Assembly: GCA_937138495.1 (NCBI GenBank)
Contig: CAKZPE010000019.1
Coordinates: forward strand, 23,343-87,342
Reading direction: 5' to 3'
DNA length: 64,000 bases
DNA from: an uncultured Oceanospirillaceae bacterium
GTDB lineage: Bacteria; Pseudomonadota; Gammaproteobacteria; Pseudomonadales; Balneatricaceae
Positions within the stretch are counted from its first letter, which is position 1. Every line of letters begins with the position of its first letter. Of the stretch, positions 35,217-43,501 are shown piece after piece. Under the pieces are notes generated by a model. That model had not been told where the DNA came from. It saw nothing but the letters and a program-made list of their open reading frames with translations, and did not search any database. The position numbers and the translations under genes are program-made.

Positions 35217-37391
35217 TCAGTAGATATCTTCAAGGTAACGGCCGCACAGACGTAATTCAGCAAGGCTGAGTCCTGTACTGGCGGAGATAATGTCAATTTC
35301 CTGTGCGACAGCCTGTGCCATGCGGGAAGAACCGCAGACCATGATTGTCGCACCTTGTTGTAAATGTTGAGCCACAGTGTCACAGGCACCGCGCAGGCGG
35401 TCCTGAACATAGGCCTGGTCGTCATGCCGGGAAAATGCCGGATGGAATCCGGTCAGGCGTCCGTCACTCTGCCATTCCTGAATGGCGTCACGGTAATAAA
35501 AATCGTTGTCGGGGTGGCGCAGTCCGAAGAACAGTTCTATGGGCTGTTTCCGGTTATTGCGGATCATGCCCGCAAAAGGCGCAATGCCGGTACCGGCACC
35601 GATCATGATGGTGGGTGCCCGACGGGCGGGCCGGAAATCAGGGTTGTGCTCTACATAGGCATCGATGCGTTGCCCGGGTTCGAGACCCAACAGGTAATTC
35701 GAGCAAATCCCTCCTTTAACACTGGCAACGCAAAGCTCCACCATCCCTTCACGTTTTGATGAAGCCAGGGAATACAGTCGCGCGACCGGATCTTGTGGAG
35801 GGACGATACCTAAAAGATCTCCGGCACTGAAGCCGGGGAGACGACGTTTCTTTGGTGCACGGAACCGCAGGATTGCTGAAGCGGTGCCGTCATAACCGGT
35901 GAAGTCTTCCCGTTCAGCCAGTTCAAGTTGTCGTGTTTTCGGACGGGGCGGCGTGTAATCAAGTGCCAGACTGTTAAGTTCCAGTGTGGCGGCGAGTTTG
36001 TGTCCCCAGGCAGTGAAGGCCTGTGCGGAACGGCGGTTAATGTCTCCCATAGGCAGCAGGCTGGTGCGGCCGGAGGCCGTTAGCGCATGCTGGCAATTAG
36101 TGGCAAACGCACAGTATGCCGGGAATGCTTTATCACCGAAGCCCAGCACGGCGAAGTGCTGACCACCCTGATAACCGGGTAAGCGTTCAAGGAATTGTGA
36201 CGCCCCGGAAGGGGGAGTACCGTCGCCATAGGTCGCCGCAAGCAGCAGTAAGGTCGCGTCTTCGCGCATATGGCAGGTTTTATTCATCCCGCTGAGGTGA
36301 ACGCTCTTTCCTGCATCCCGCAGCTGTTCTGCCAGGTAGACGGCGAACCCCCAGGTAGTGCCTGTTTCAGAGCCAACCAGTATGACGATGTCTGCGCTTG
36401 CAAGTGACACCATGCCACGGGGTTTAGGGTGGCGGCGACGTAACCATATGATAAATCCTGTCACTGCAAAGAAGGGGACTGACAGGGAAACCAGACCTGC
36501 GATTGCACCCCAGGGGGAAGCGCCCTGCCCGGTATGTAACAGGGTAAACAAATCCAGCGCGCGGGTTAAAAACGGTACACTTTCCTGGCTGAGAATGTCT
36601 CCGGAATGACGGTCAATGAAGGTGAGAGTGCCTCCCTGACGCAGTACATAAACATCCCACCAGTCGGACCAGATAGGGAAGCTCAGCTCTGTCAGTTCAC
36701 TGAGCTGAATGGTATCGAATACAGCCAGTTCGGCGGCAGGAACCGGATCTGCCTGGGTCAGTGTTTCCGGGTAGTCAGGTGTATCATCCACACCGGATGG
36801 TAATAATCCGTTAGACACCAGTGACATCCAGGTGCCGGAGAGCACGGTCACAAACAGGGGAATAATCAGCAACCGTCCTGCAACTGTATGCCATTTATCG
36901 AGCCCCCGGCCTTTAATCTTGCCAAGAATCCGGCGGTATCCTCCCAGCCGTCGGGCTAACAAAGTAAGGCCGGTGATCATCATCAGCAGCATGGCAATGA
37001 CACCGATAAGTGTCACCGGGCGACCGTCGGGGCCCAGCGCCAGGTTACGGTGCAGGCTGTTAACCAGATCCATAAAAGGTTCGGGTCTGTCTTTACGAGC
37101 CAGCCGACCGTTAAAGGGGTTGAAAGGTACTTCGCGTGATCCGGCAGCATCCGCCCCGCGCAGGAGTACGCGGCCGGAGTAATCGATCCGGATTCGGTCA
37201 ATATCAAAATAGGGATTTTTTTTGGCAGACAGGCGCAGTACATCACCGACGGTCAGGTTACCGAAGTCATGAACATTGCGGTCGAACCGTTTCAGCAACG
37301 GATCGACTGATAAGATTGAGCCTGTTACTGCCAGAAAGATCAGTAACAGACCAGGAACGACCCCCGCCCAGCGGTGTATCTGACGCCACAT
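35217..37391 (-). CDS. PepSY-TM / flavodoxin / NADPH-flavin reductase fusion
   Basis: This 724-residue inner-membrane redox enzyme combines three parts. A PepSY-TM region with about four helices occupies residues 1-~330 (WAGVVPGLLLIFLAVTG). A flavodoxin domain lies at ~345-480 (ILVGSETGTTWGFAVYLAEQL). A ferredoxin-NADP reductase-like FAD/NADPH module is at ~500-724 (RLYSLASS for FAD, GAGTGIAPFAGMI for NADPH). It can move electrons from NADPH across the membrane, probably to reduce periplasmic ferric-siderophore complexes or a related acceptor. It is cotranscribed with the DUF2271 gene (6-base gap) and the ankyrin gene. Fur-like sites lie upstream of the operon. Confidence 0.9.
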   Translation of the reverse strand: MWRQIHRWAGVVPGLLLIFLAVTGSILSVDPLLKRFDRNVHDFGNLTVGDVLRLSAKKNPYFDIDRIRIDYSGRVLLRGADAAGSREVPFNPFNGRLARKDRPEPFMDLVNSLHRNLALGPDGRPVTLIGVIAMLLMMITGLTLLARRLGGYRRILGKIKGRGLDKWHTVAGRLLIIPLFVTVLSGTWMSLVSNGLLPSGVDDTPDYPETLTQADPVPAAELAVFDTIQLSELTELSFPIWSDWWDVYVLRQGGTLTFIDRHSGDILSQESVPFLTRALDLFTLLHTGQGASPWGAIAGLVSLSVPFFAVTGFIIWLRRRHPKPRGMVSLASADIVILVGSETGTTWGFAVYLAEQLRDAGKSVHLSGMNKTCHMREDATLLLLAATYGDGTPPSGASQFLERLPGYQGGQHFAVLGFGDKAFPAYCAFATNCQHALTASGRTSLLPMGDINRRSAQAFTAWGHKLAATLELNSLALDYTPPRPKTRQLELAEREDFTGYDGTASAILRFRAPKKRRLPGFSAGDLLGIVPPQDPVARLYSLASSKREGMVELCVASVKGGICSNYLLGLEPGQRIDAYVEHNPDFRPARRAPTIMIGAGTGIAPFAGMIRNNRKQPIELFFGLRHPDNDFYYRDAIQEWQSDGRLTGFHPAFSRHDDQAYVQDRLRGACDTVAQHLQQGATIMVCGSSRMAQAVAQEIDIISASTGLSLAELRLCGRYLEDIY

Positions 37392-37397
37392 TGTGAT

Positions 37398-37886
37398 TTA
37401 GAGCTTGTAACGGATGTAACGAACGTAGCCAGTGCCGGGTGTTTTTACCCGCTGACTGGCTTTGGTCAGCTCGATTTCGGCATCGGTCTGAACGTTATCA
37501 GCATTTTCTACGGATGTTTCCACACGCAGTTTATAGCCGGCATCTATCCAGCTTGGGTCAATATCAACGCGCATCACTGAACGTGCGCCCCCGGCTGTTG
37601 ATGCGCCGGTAATACCGTCGACATTTTCCCGTGCACGGGAGTGGTATCCGAACCAGCGTTTTGAATCCGGCCACCAGATTTTATCCGGACCGGACACCCA
37701 TAAAGTGCGGTCAAATTTACCTTCCGGGTTTACCAGGTAGAGATGAAAGTATGCTTCAGGGCCGTTGTATTCGTTTAACTGAACCAGCACGACTGCTTCA
37801 TCTGCTTTAGCGGGCGCGGTGAACGCCAGTAACGATAGCAAGACAAGAAGGGATGAGCGTAGTTTAGCCGGTAGTAGAAGCGACAT
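37398..37886 (-). CDS. DUF2271 periplasmic protein
   Basis: This is a small exported protein of unknown activity and the first gene of the PepSY-flavodoxin operon. I start at 37886 (MSLLLPAKLRSSLLVLL), preceded by GGAG; the longer ORF lacks a ribosome site. The signal peptide ends near TAPAKA. The DUF2271 region has LVNPEGKFDRTLWVSGPDKIWWPDSKRWF and the tail GTGYVRYIRYKL. DUF2271 genes commonly travel with PepSY and TonB/iron genes, which supports a role in iron or flavin-linked redox at the membrane. Confidence 0.8.
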   Translation of the reverse strand: MSLLLPAKLRSSLLVLLSLLAFTAPAKADEAVVLVQLNEYNGPEAYFHLYLVNPEGKFDRTLWVSGPDKIWWPDSKRWFGYHSRARENVDGITGASTAGGARSVMRVDIDPSWIDAGYKLRVETSVENADNVQTDAEIELTKASQRVKTPGTGYVRYIRYKL

Positions 37887-38485
37887 ATCAGGTCTCCAGT
37901 GGTTTTTTAAGTACATCACCTGATCAGATGACCGGGTGCCTTGAATCTGTGTATTACCGGAAGCTTCTCTTGGCATTGAAGAGGATTTTCCAGTAAATCT
38001 AATCTAAATGATAATGAGAAGGTGATGCATTATTGGTATTTGATGGCTTATGTCAATAGGTAATGAGAATAGTTCGTAATTGAATGATGTATGTCACTTT
38101 CCGAACATAACGGTTTTGAAATCAGTGGGTTACAGATGTGATTGAGACGGCTTGTGAAGCCTCTTAAACAAGATTTTCACGCCAGAACAGGTTTTGTTTT
38201 GTTTGAAATATTTCCGTTTACCGCTTCCCTTTCGTTTGAATAAGCCCTGGGGTTACCCAGATAGCTGCGGGTATTGCTGAAGGATATTTGCCTGCCAGTG
38301 TAAAAATTTTTAGTACGAATTAACCGAAATCAATAGTTGTAGCTGCCCGGGGGATTATTCTGTGCTCATTCTTAGTTAATTATTTATATCTGTACCTTAT
38401 TAATAAAAAGCGTCGTCTGTGACTGTTTGAGAACAGCAGTGGTTGTTTCACTTTTTATTGTCAGGTGCCGGAGGAGCATTCCGCT
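37887..38485. other. Divergent intergenic region with Fur-like sites
   Basis: This ~600-base gap separates the DUF2271 operon from the norE-like gene. It is AT-rich and has no credible gene. Near the minus-strand operon are two GATAAT-type stretches. A loose FNR/Dnr-like dyad (TTAAC-N4-ATCAA at 38320-38333) precedes the norE-like gene by about 150 bases. Confidence 0.4.
38006..38072 (-). promoter_or_regulatory. Fur-box-like sequences
   Basis: AAATGATAATGAGAA (38006-38020) matches the left half of the Fur consensus closely, and GGTAATGAGAATAG (38059-38072) is a second partial match. They lie 120-185 bases upstream of the DUF2271 start. Iron repression of the operon is plausible from this and the gene content, but the right half-sites are weak. 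Confidence 0.4.
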
Positions 38486-39112
38486 ATGGCCGATAGCAGC
38501 GTGATCGCAGGTAAAGGGATTCCGGAGGTAGGTCAGCCGGTTAGTTTCCTGCCGAAACCGAACCGGATTCCGGGTAACGGGGCCGTGTGGGTGGGGATTT
38601 ACGCCGAAATGACAGAGTTTGCTCTGATGTTTCTGGTGTACTTTATCGCCAAAGTATTTCACCAGGAGGTTTTTAATGAGGGGCCTCTGCAACTGAATAC
38701 TCTGGCGGGTACCCTGAATACACTGGCCCTGCTGACCAGCAGTTATTGTGTGGCCAAGGCGGTAGCCTGTGTCCGTATGAGCCGGATCACTACTGCCATC
38801 CGCTGGCTGTGGGGCACAATTATCTGCGCGGTGTTTTATCTCGTCGTTAAAACCTGGGAATACTACTGGAACATCGAACAGGGTATAGAGATAGAAACCA
38901 GCCTGTTTTTTACCGTTTACTACTACATGACATTTAACCATTTCCTGCATGTGGGCTGGGGTGGCGGTGCAATACTCTGGGCGATTTACCGGCTCAAAAG
39001 CGGCGCTTATTCCGCGGATAGTCATGAGGGGCTGGAAGCGATTGCCTGCTACTGGCATATGATCGATCTGGTGTGGATTATTATCTTCCCGCTGCTTTAC
39101 GTATTGAGGTAA
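38486..39112 (+). CDS. norE: Haem-copper oxidase subunit III-like protein (NorE family)
   Basis: This is a five-helix inner-membrane protein of the cytochrome oxidase subunit III family. It contains WVGIYAEMTEFALMFLVYFIAK in the first helix, FNHFLHVGWGGGA, and a C-terminal CYWHMIDLVWIIIFPLLYVL, which is the subunit III signature. NorE accompanies nitric-oxide reductase. I prefer the ATG at 38486 behind GAGGAG over the GTG of the ORF track. The norF-like gene follows after 5 bases. The catalytic norCB genes are not in the window. Confidence 0.82.
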   Translation: MADSSVIAGKGIPEVGQPVSFLPKPNRIPGNGAVWVGIYAEMTEFALMFLVYFIAKVFHQEVFNEGPLQLNTLAGTLNTLALLTSSYCVAKAVACVRMSRITTAIRWLWGTIICAVFYLVVKTWEYYWNIEQGIEIETSLFFTVYYYMTFNHFLHVGWGGGAILWAIYRLKSGAYSADSHEGLEAIACYWHMIDLVWIIIFPLLYVLR

Positions 39113-39117
39113 TCACT

Positions 39118-39450
39118 ATGTTTACTGCACTTAAACGTCTTTCATTTCAAGGCGCTGTATTTAAAAGCCCTGCAATTAAGAACTGGGTATGGCTGGCACT
39201 GATCACTATGACACTGGGCAGTGCGCTGATTGCTGAGTCGGCCGATCCCAGCCTGATTGTAACGCTGGCAGTTGCCATTACCGTGGGCGTAAAGGGTTGG
39301 CTGGTGGTCGACTACTTTATGGAACTGCGTAATGCTAACCGGTATTTTCGATTCACGATGAATCTTTATTTTGTGGTGTTACCGCTGATGATTTTGCTGG
39401 TGTACCTTTTCCCGGAAGGCATCGCCAGTCTGGTGGATCTGGAAGGCTAA
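39118..39450 (+). CDS. norF: Cytochrome oxidase subunit IV-like protein (NorF family)
   Basis: This is a small inner-membrane protein with three helices (WVWLALITMTLGSALI, LIVTLAVAITVGVKGWLVVDYFMEL, FVVLPLMILLVYLF). The middle motif KGWLVVDYFMELR is typical of prokaryotic subunit IV / NorF proteins. The start at 39118 is used because the earlier ORF start lies inside norE. It is cotranscribed with the norE-like gene and probably helps assemble or stabilise nitric-oxide reductase or another haem-copper oxidase. Confidence 0.78.
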   Translation: MFTALKRLSFQGAVFKSPAIKNWVWLALITMTLGSALIAESADPSLIVTLAVAITVGVKGWLVVDYFMELRNANRYFRFTMNLYFVVLPLMILLVYLFPEGIASLVDLEG

Positions 39451-39480
39451 AGCCTGTAACAGGTATTCAGCCAATGGGTA

Positions 39481-39514
39481 AAGCCGCCGTTCATCGTTAT
39501 GATGAAGGCGGCTT
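39481..39514. terminator. Strong hairpin between convergent genes
   Basis: AAGCCGCC-G-TTCATC and GATGAA-GGCGGCTT form a 14-bp stem with one bulge and a 5-nt loop. It lies between the convergent norF-like and old-yellow-enzyme genes, with a TTTTTA stretch a few bases downstream on the plus strand. It likely terminates both transcripts. Confidence 0.7.
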
Positions 39515-39523
39515 ATCCGGTTT

Positions 39524-40612
39524 TTAGCCGACAAAAAATGAATTTTGGACAGGCATAACCGTTTTGGTATCAACCCCCAGGGTTTGTGCTGCATGAAATG
39601 GCCAGTAAGGATCGCGTAGCATTTCACGTCCTAGCAGGGCGATATCGGCTTGTCCGCTGGCGATAATATTTTCAGCCTGTTTTGGGTCGGTAATCGTCCC
39701 TACCGCCATTGTCTTAATACCGGCACCTTCTCTGATATCGGCAGCAAGTCCGATCTGATCGGCATTTCTGTTACCAAGTGAACTGCGGGAAGCTGGACTG
39801 GCGCCTCCTGCACTGCAGTCGATGATATCCACGCCGAGTGCTTTAAGGTTCCTGGCCATTTCAATGTTATCCTGAATACTCAGCCCCTGATCGTCCCAGT
39901 CGGCTGCAGATAACCGAACGGCTAACGGCAAATTCTCCGGCCAGACATTCCGGACTTTTCTGGTCGTTTCCAGCAGCATCCTGGCCCTGTTCTCAAAACT
40001 GCCGCCGTACTGGTCATTCCGGTTGTTGGCCAGAGGTGTGAAGAAACTGTGCAGCAGGTAGCCATGAGCCGCGTGAATTTCCAGCAGTTTATAACCTGCT
40101 GCCAAAGAGCGCTTTGCGGCTTCTGCAAACTGATTCTGCGTCTGTTCTATTTCCTGTAACGTCATCATTTTCGGTGTTTTCCACAGCCTGATACCGTCGC
40201 TGTCGAAAGGCTGGTCTCCCGCGGCAATGGTTTCATAGCCGCCTTCATGAGTGTGCAGATGCTGGCCACCATCCCAGGGTTTGGCTGCACTGCCTTTACG
40301 GCCTGCATGGGCAATCTGAATACCCGGCACAGCCCCGTGTTCTCTCATGAAACCTGTGACCGGAATCAGTGCTTCAACCTGATCATCGTTCCAGATCCCT
40401 GCGCAGCCGGGGGTGATACGTCCCTGTGCGGTAATAGCGGTTGCCTCAGACATAATCAGCCCGGCTCCGCCGACGGCTCTGGATCCGAGATGAACCATAT
40501 GCCAGTCGGTGGCAATGCCATCGGTAGAGCTGTACTGGCACATGGGGGAGACACCTATCCGGTTTCTGAATGTGACATCTTTTATAGTTAAGGGTGAAAA
40601 AAGCTGAGACAT
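39524..40612 (-). CDS. Old yellow enzyme family NADH:flavin oxidoreductase (NamA/YqjM-like)
   Basis: This is an FMN-dependent ene-reductase that reduces activated C=C bonds with NAD(P)H. LFSPLTIKDVTFRNRIGVSPMCQYSS is the classic N-terminus, with the cysteine seen in YqjM-type enzymes. QIAHAGRKGSA supplies the substrate-binding His residues, and IHAAHGYLLHSFFTPLANNRNDQYGGSFENRAR is the barrel signature. Residues near the C-terminus bind FMN phosphate (IALLGREMLRDP). It begins 2 bases after the EamA gene's stop, so the two share an operon under the LysR-side promoter. Length of 362 residues is standard. Confidence 0.92.
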   Translation of the reverse strand: MSQLFSPLTIKDVTFRNRIGVSPMCQYSSTDGIATDWHMVHLGSRAVGGAGLIMSEATAITAQGRITPGCAGIWNDDQVEALIPVTGFMREHGAVPGIQIAHAGRKGSAAKPWDGGQHLHTHEGGYETIAAGDQPFDSDGIRLWKTPKMMTLQEIEQTQNQFAEAAKRSLAAGYKLLEIHAAHGYLLHSFFTPLANNRNDQYGGSFENRARMLLETTRKVRNVWPENLPLAVRLSAADWDDQGLSIQDNIEMARNLKALGVDIIDCSAGGASPASRSSLGNRNADQIGLAADIREGAGIKTMAVGTITDPKQAENIIASGQADIALLGREMLRDPYWPFHAAQTLGVDTKTVMPVQNSFFVG

Positions 40613-40614
40613 GG

Positions 40615-41541
40615 TCAGTTCCTTGTTGTGAGCCGTTTAGCGTAAGAGGGATGTGCTGTTTTATCCGGTGCTTTCCGATTGAGCAGAAATATTGCTAAAA
40701 AAATCAGGCCGGTCGCAAAATATTCGGTTACTCCGATATCTTCTCCGACAATGACTGCGCCGATAATGAGGGCAACGACGGGGGGAATATAAGTCACAGA
40801 TGCCGCGGAAACCGCCCCCAGTTTTTCAATAATGAAGTAATAGATGAAGTATGCGAGGCCGGTTCCGAGTAAACCCAGGCCCAGCACCATACCGGTCATC
40901 GCATGGAGGTCATCTGTAATCTTTCCGATACCGCTGAAATCTGTGATCAGACAAAGAATGGCCAGACTCATCCCCAGCTGATAGGTGGCCAGTGCGGCTG
41001 AGGGGATCTGTAGCGGAACTATGTATTTCCGGGCATAAATAAATGATGCCCCGATACTGAGAGAGCCCGTTACCATATAGATGACGCCTTCAATGTTCGT
41101 GCTGGCGATTTCACCGGAGAAAGGCCGGGCAATCAGGACAACACCGGAAACCCCTGCCACTAAACCCAGAACCCGTTTGGTGGTGACCGTTTCTTCGGTA
41201 AGAAACAGCAGGGCAAGCAGGAGTGCAAAAATGGGAATGGTACCGCTGAGTGCACCAGCCACACCGGAAAGCAGCAGCGAAGTACCTTTTGCGAAGCCAT
41301 AGTAATAGATCACGGTCGCCAACAGAGACATAACGAAAAAGTGCCCGGCATGCCGGATATGAACCAGTTTCAGTGTGCCTGTCAGGTAAGCGTAAACCGC
41401 AATGGGTATAAAACCGAATGCCACTCTAAGCAGTACAATCTGTGACGGTGTTATCAGCTCAGATGCCATTTTCATGTAAATGAAGTTGCTACCCCAGATA
41501 ACCCCTAGCGACCAGAAGGCCACAACTGGCAAGTATTTCAT
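40615..41541 (-). CDS. EamA/DMT-family transporter
   Basis: This is a ten-helix inner-membrane exporter of the drug/metabolite transporter superfamily. Two EamA repeats are visible (WSLGVIWGSNFIYMKMASELITPSQIVLLRV and the second half starting near GVIYMVTGSLSIGASFIY). The start at 41541 (MKYLPVVAFWSLG) has a GAGG ribosome site. It is the first gene of a pair with the old yellow enzyme and divergent from a LysR regulator across a 178-base gap holding a perfect palindrome. Confidence 0.88.
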   Translation of the reverse strand: MKYLPVVAFWSLGVIWGSNFIYMKMASELITPSQIVLLRVAFGFIPIAVYAYLTGTLKLVHIRHAGHFFVMSLLATVIYYYGFAKGTSLLLSGVAGALSGTIPIFALLLALLFLTEETVTTKRVLGLVAGVSGVVLIARPFSGEIASTNIEGVIYMVTGSLSIGASFIYARKYIVPLQIPSAALATYQLGMSLAILCLITDFSGIGKITDDLHAMTGMVLGLGLLGTGLAYFIYYFIIEKLGAVSAASVTYIPPVVALIIGAVIVGEDIGVTEYFATGLIFLAIFLLNRKAPDKTAHPSYAKRLTTRN

Positions 41542-41640
41542 GTCGACCTCCATAAAAACCGTGATAACCGGTGGCAACTGATCAGTGAAGTTTATATTTT
41601 GGTTATTTATAGCGAAGCGACAAACGATTTAATCTTTCTC

Positions 41641-41663
41641 ATGAAATAGATTATCTATTTCAT
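41641..41663. promoter_or_regulatory. Perfect 23-bp palindrome, probable LysR operator
   Basis: Arms ATGAAATAGA and TCTATTTCAT match perfectly around a 3-base centre. It lies between the divergent EamA and LysR genes, 57 bases before the LysR start. Position and symmetry fit a regulatory binding site of the LysR protein. Confidence 0.7.
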
Positions 41664-41719
41664 AGGCGCTAAAGTGGTGAAGATTATTGCTTCGTGAATC
41701 TCTTATCAGGAATCTGACA

Positions 41720-42628
41720 ATGCATAAGCCTATGCCGCCACTCAGGGCACTGGTTGCTTTTGAGGCATCAGTACGTCATGCCAGCTTCAAACGGGCTGCC
41801 GATGAGTTGCATATCACTCCGGGAGCAGTGTCTCAACAAGTTCAAAAGCTTGAACAATGGCTGGGGTATCCGTTGTTTGTACGCCAGATTCGCCAGTTGC
41901 ATGTTACTGACCGTGGTATGAGCTACTTCAGCCGTATAGCACCGGCGTTAGAACAGATATGCATTGCCAGCGAAACCAGCAGGGAACGGGCATCAGATTC
42001 AGTGTGTTTGTCCTTATCGCAGACTTTAGCGGCTAAATGGCTGGGCCCCCGGCTGGGGGATTTTGTGAGCCGGCATCCAGCCGTCGAGGTTCACATTAAT
42101 GCTTCTAATAACCCCGTTGACTTCCAGCGTGAGGCGGTGGATTTGGCAATACGGCATTTTGACGGCAGGGATTCTGCGCTGGAATCACATCTGATTTTTA
42201 ATGATGAGGTCAGGTTATTTTGCTCTCCGGCATATCGGGATATGTTTGAGCTGGAACATGCTGACAAGCTAACCGGAGTTACGTTGATTGTTGCCAGCCT
42301 TTACCCTTTCTGGGACGACTGGCTAACACGGTTTACATCTATCGGCACCACAGCAAGAAAGCAGATAACCACACTGCATTTCGATCAGACACTTCTGGCT
42401 ATTGATGCCGCTAAGCGCGGGCAGGGAGTTGTGCTGAGTAATGCTTTTCTGACGCAGGAAGAGCTGGCCAGAGGAGAACTGATCGAGCCGTTTGAGCACC
42501 GCTTACCTTTAGATAAAAGCTACTTTCTGGTTCATCCAAAAGGTCAGCCTCTGAGTCAGGCGGCTATGATTCTGAAGCACTGGTTACTGGAGCAATTATC
42601 CGGTTCAGAGGCGGATGGAAATACTTAA
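41720..42628 (+). CDS. LysR-family regulator, GcvA-like
   Basis: This is a DNA-binding regulator of the GcvA/AmpR branch. The start MHKPMPPLRALVAFEASVRHASFKRAADELHITPGAVSQQV is the typical N-terminus, giving an ATG at 41720 rather than the upstream start of the ORF track. The effector domain (~95-300) includes DLAIRHFDGRD and the later GQGVVLSN segment. It is divergent from the EamA-old yellow enzyme operon and likely controls it through the 23-bp palindrome. Confidence 0.9.
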   Translation: MHKPMPPLRALVAFEASVRHASFKRAADELHITPGAVSQQVQKLEQWLGYPLFVRQIRQLHVTDRGMSYFSRIAPALEQICIASETSRERASDSVCLSLSQTLAAKWLGPRLGDFVSRHPAVEVHINASNNPVDFQREAVDLAIRHFDGRDSALESHLIFNDEVRLFCSPAYRDMFELEHADKLTGVTLIVASLYPFWDDWLTRFTSIGTTARKQITTLHFDQTLLAIDAAKRGQGVVLSNAFLTQEELARGELIEPFEHRLPLDKSYFLVHPKGQPLSQAAMILKHWLLEQLSGSEADGNT

Positions 42629-42733
42629 CTCAGTAATTATATGCAGGCTACCCTGTGATCGTTGCGGTTATTCTTTGCCTCCCAAACGAGCAGTCAGAAG
42701 ACTGCTTATTCAGGCAAACTAGTACAACGTTTT

Positions 42734-42781
42734 GACTGCCGGGCTTACTGAAAGCCTTCTGTGAAGCGGAGACCGGCAGTC
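42734..42781. repeat. Inverted repeat between LysR and nitroreductase genes
   Basis: GACTGCCGG (42734-42742) and CCGGCAGTC (42773-42781) are perfect 9-bp arms separated by 30 bases. The element sits between the convergent LysR and nitroreductase genes and may form a terminator-like structure. Confidence 0.4.
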
Positions 42782-42791
42782 ATAAAAGCCT

Positions 42792-43445
42792 TTAGTAAGA
42801 CTTTGAAATTTCTGAAAAATCCAGACGTGGCAGACGGGGATAAACGCCGTTAGCTTCACCGTATCCGACATTAATAATGAAGTTGGCCGTCAGCGTTGTA
42901 TCAGCAAAAAATGCATTGTTGACGCCCGCAGGATCAAAGCCTGACATCGGCGCGACATCCAGACCCAGAGAACGCAGTGCGATCATGAAGTATGCCGCCT
43001 GCAGCGTACCGTTTCTGTCTGCATTTTCGCGGGCCATATCGGCATTGTCGGCAAACATCGCAGCGGCATCAGGCATGATCGGGAAGACACGGTCCATCTT
43101 GTCATAGAAAGCCTGGTCGTTTGCCAGAATCACCGTAACCGGTGCTGTACTTGTTTTCGCCTGGTTTGAGTCGAGCATTAAGGGCACCAGGCGTTTTTCT
43201 TTGGCTTCTCCCCGCAGAATTGTCAGCCGCATTGGCTGAATGTTCATACCGGTAGGGCCCATTTTGGCCAAGTCATAGGCCTCTTTTAAAATGGCATCGG
43301 ATACCGGCTGATCTGTCCATGCATGATGGGTGTGAGCCTGGCCAAGCAACAATGCCATTGTATCGCTATCGGCTTTCGAGATCCGTGCGCGCAGCGCGTT
43401 TACGTCTGCAATCGCTTCAGCCTGACCGGGAAGAAGGGTTGTCAT
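42792..43445 (-). CDS. Nitroreductase-family protein (RutE/HadB-like)
   Basis: This is a flavin-dependent NAD(P)H oxidoreductase. The family N-terminal pattern appears as QAHTHHAWTDQPVSDAILKEAYDLAKMGPTGMNIQPMRL, and GLDVAPMSGFDPAGVNNAFF is the conserved C-terminal region of malonic-semialdehyde-reductase RutE homologues. FMN binding is expected. No other rut genes are present, so pyrimidine catabolism is unlikely; a stress or detoxification role with the neighbouring pirin and DoxX proteins fits better. Length of 217 residues is slightly above RutE. Confidence 0.85.
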   Translation of the reverse strand: MTTLLPGQAEAIADVNALRARISKADSDTMALLLGQAHTHHAWTDQPVSDAILKEAYDLAKMGPTGMNIQPMRLTILRGEAKEKRLVPLMLDSNQAKTSTAPVTVILANDQAFYDKMDRVFPIMPDAAAMFADNADMARENADRNGTLQAAYFMIALRSLGLDVAPMSGFDPAGVNNAFFADTTLTANFIINVGYGEANGVYPRLPRLDFSEISKSY

Positions 43446-43501
43446 GATATTAAGTCCTCATCAATAAAAATATTGTTATTAACCGGGGAAGTGGCTGATA
43501 A

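Noticed and set aside
38384-39058. 224-codon minus-strand ORF opposite norE
   Set aside because: The plus strand encodes a clear subunit III-like membrane protein; the antisense product has no recognisable domain.
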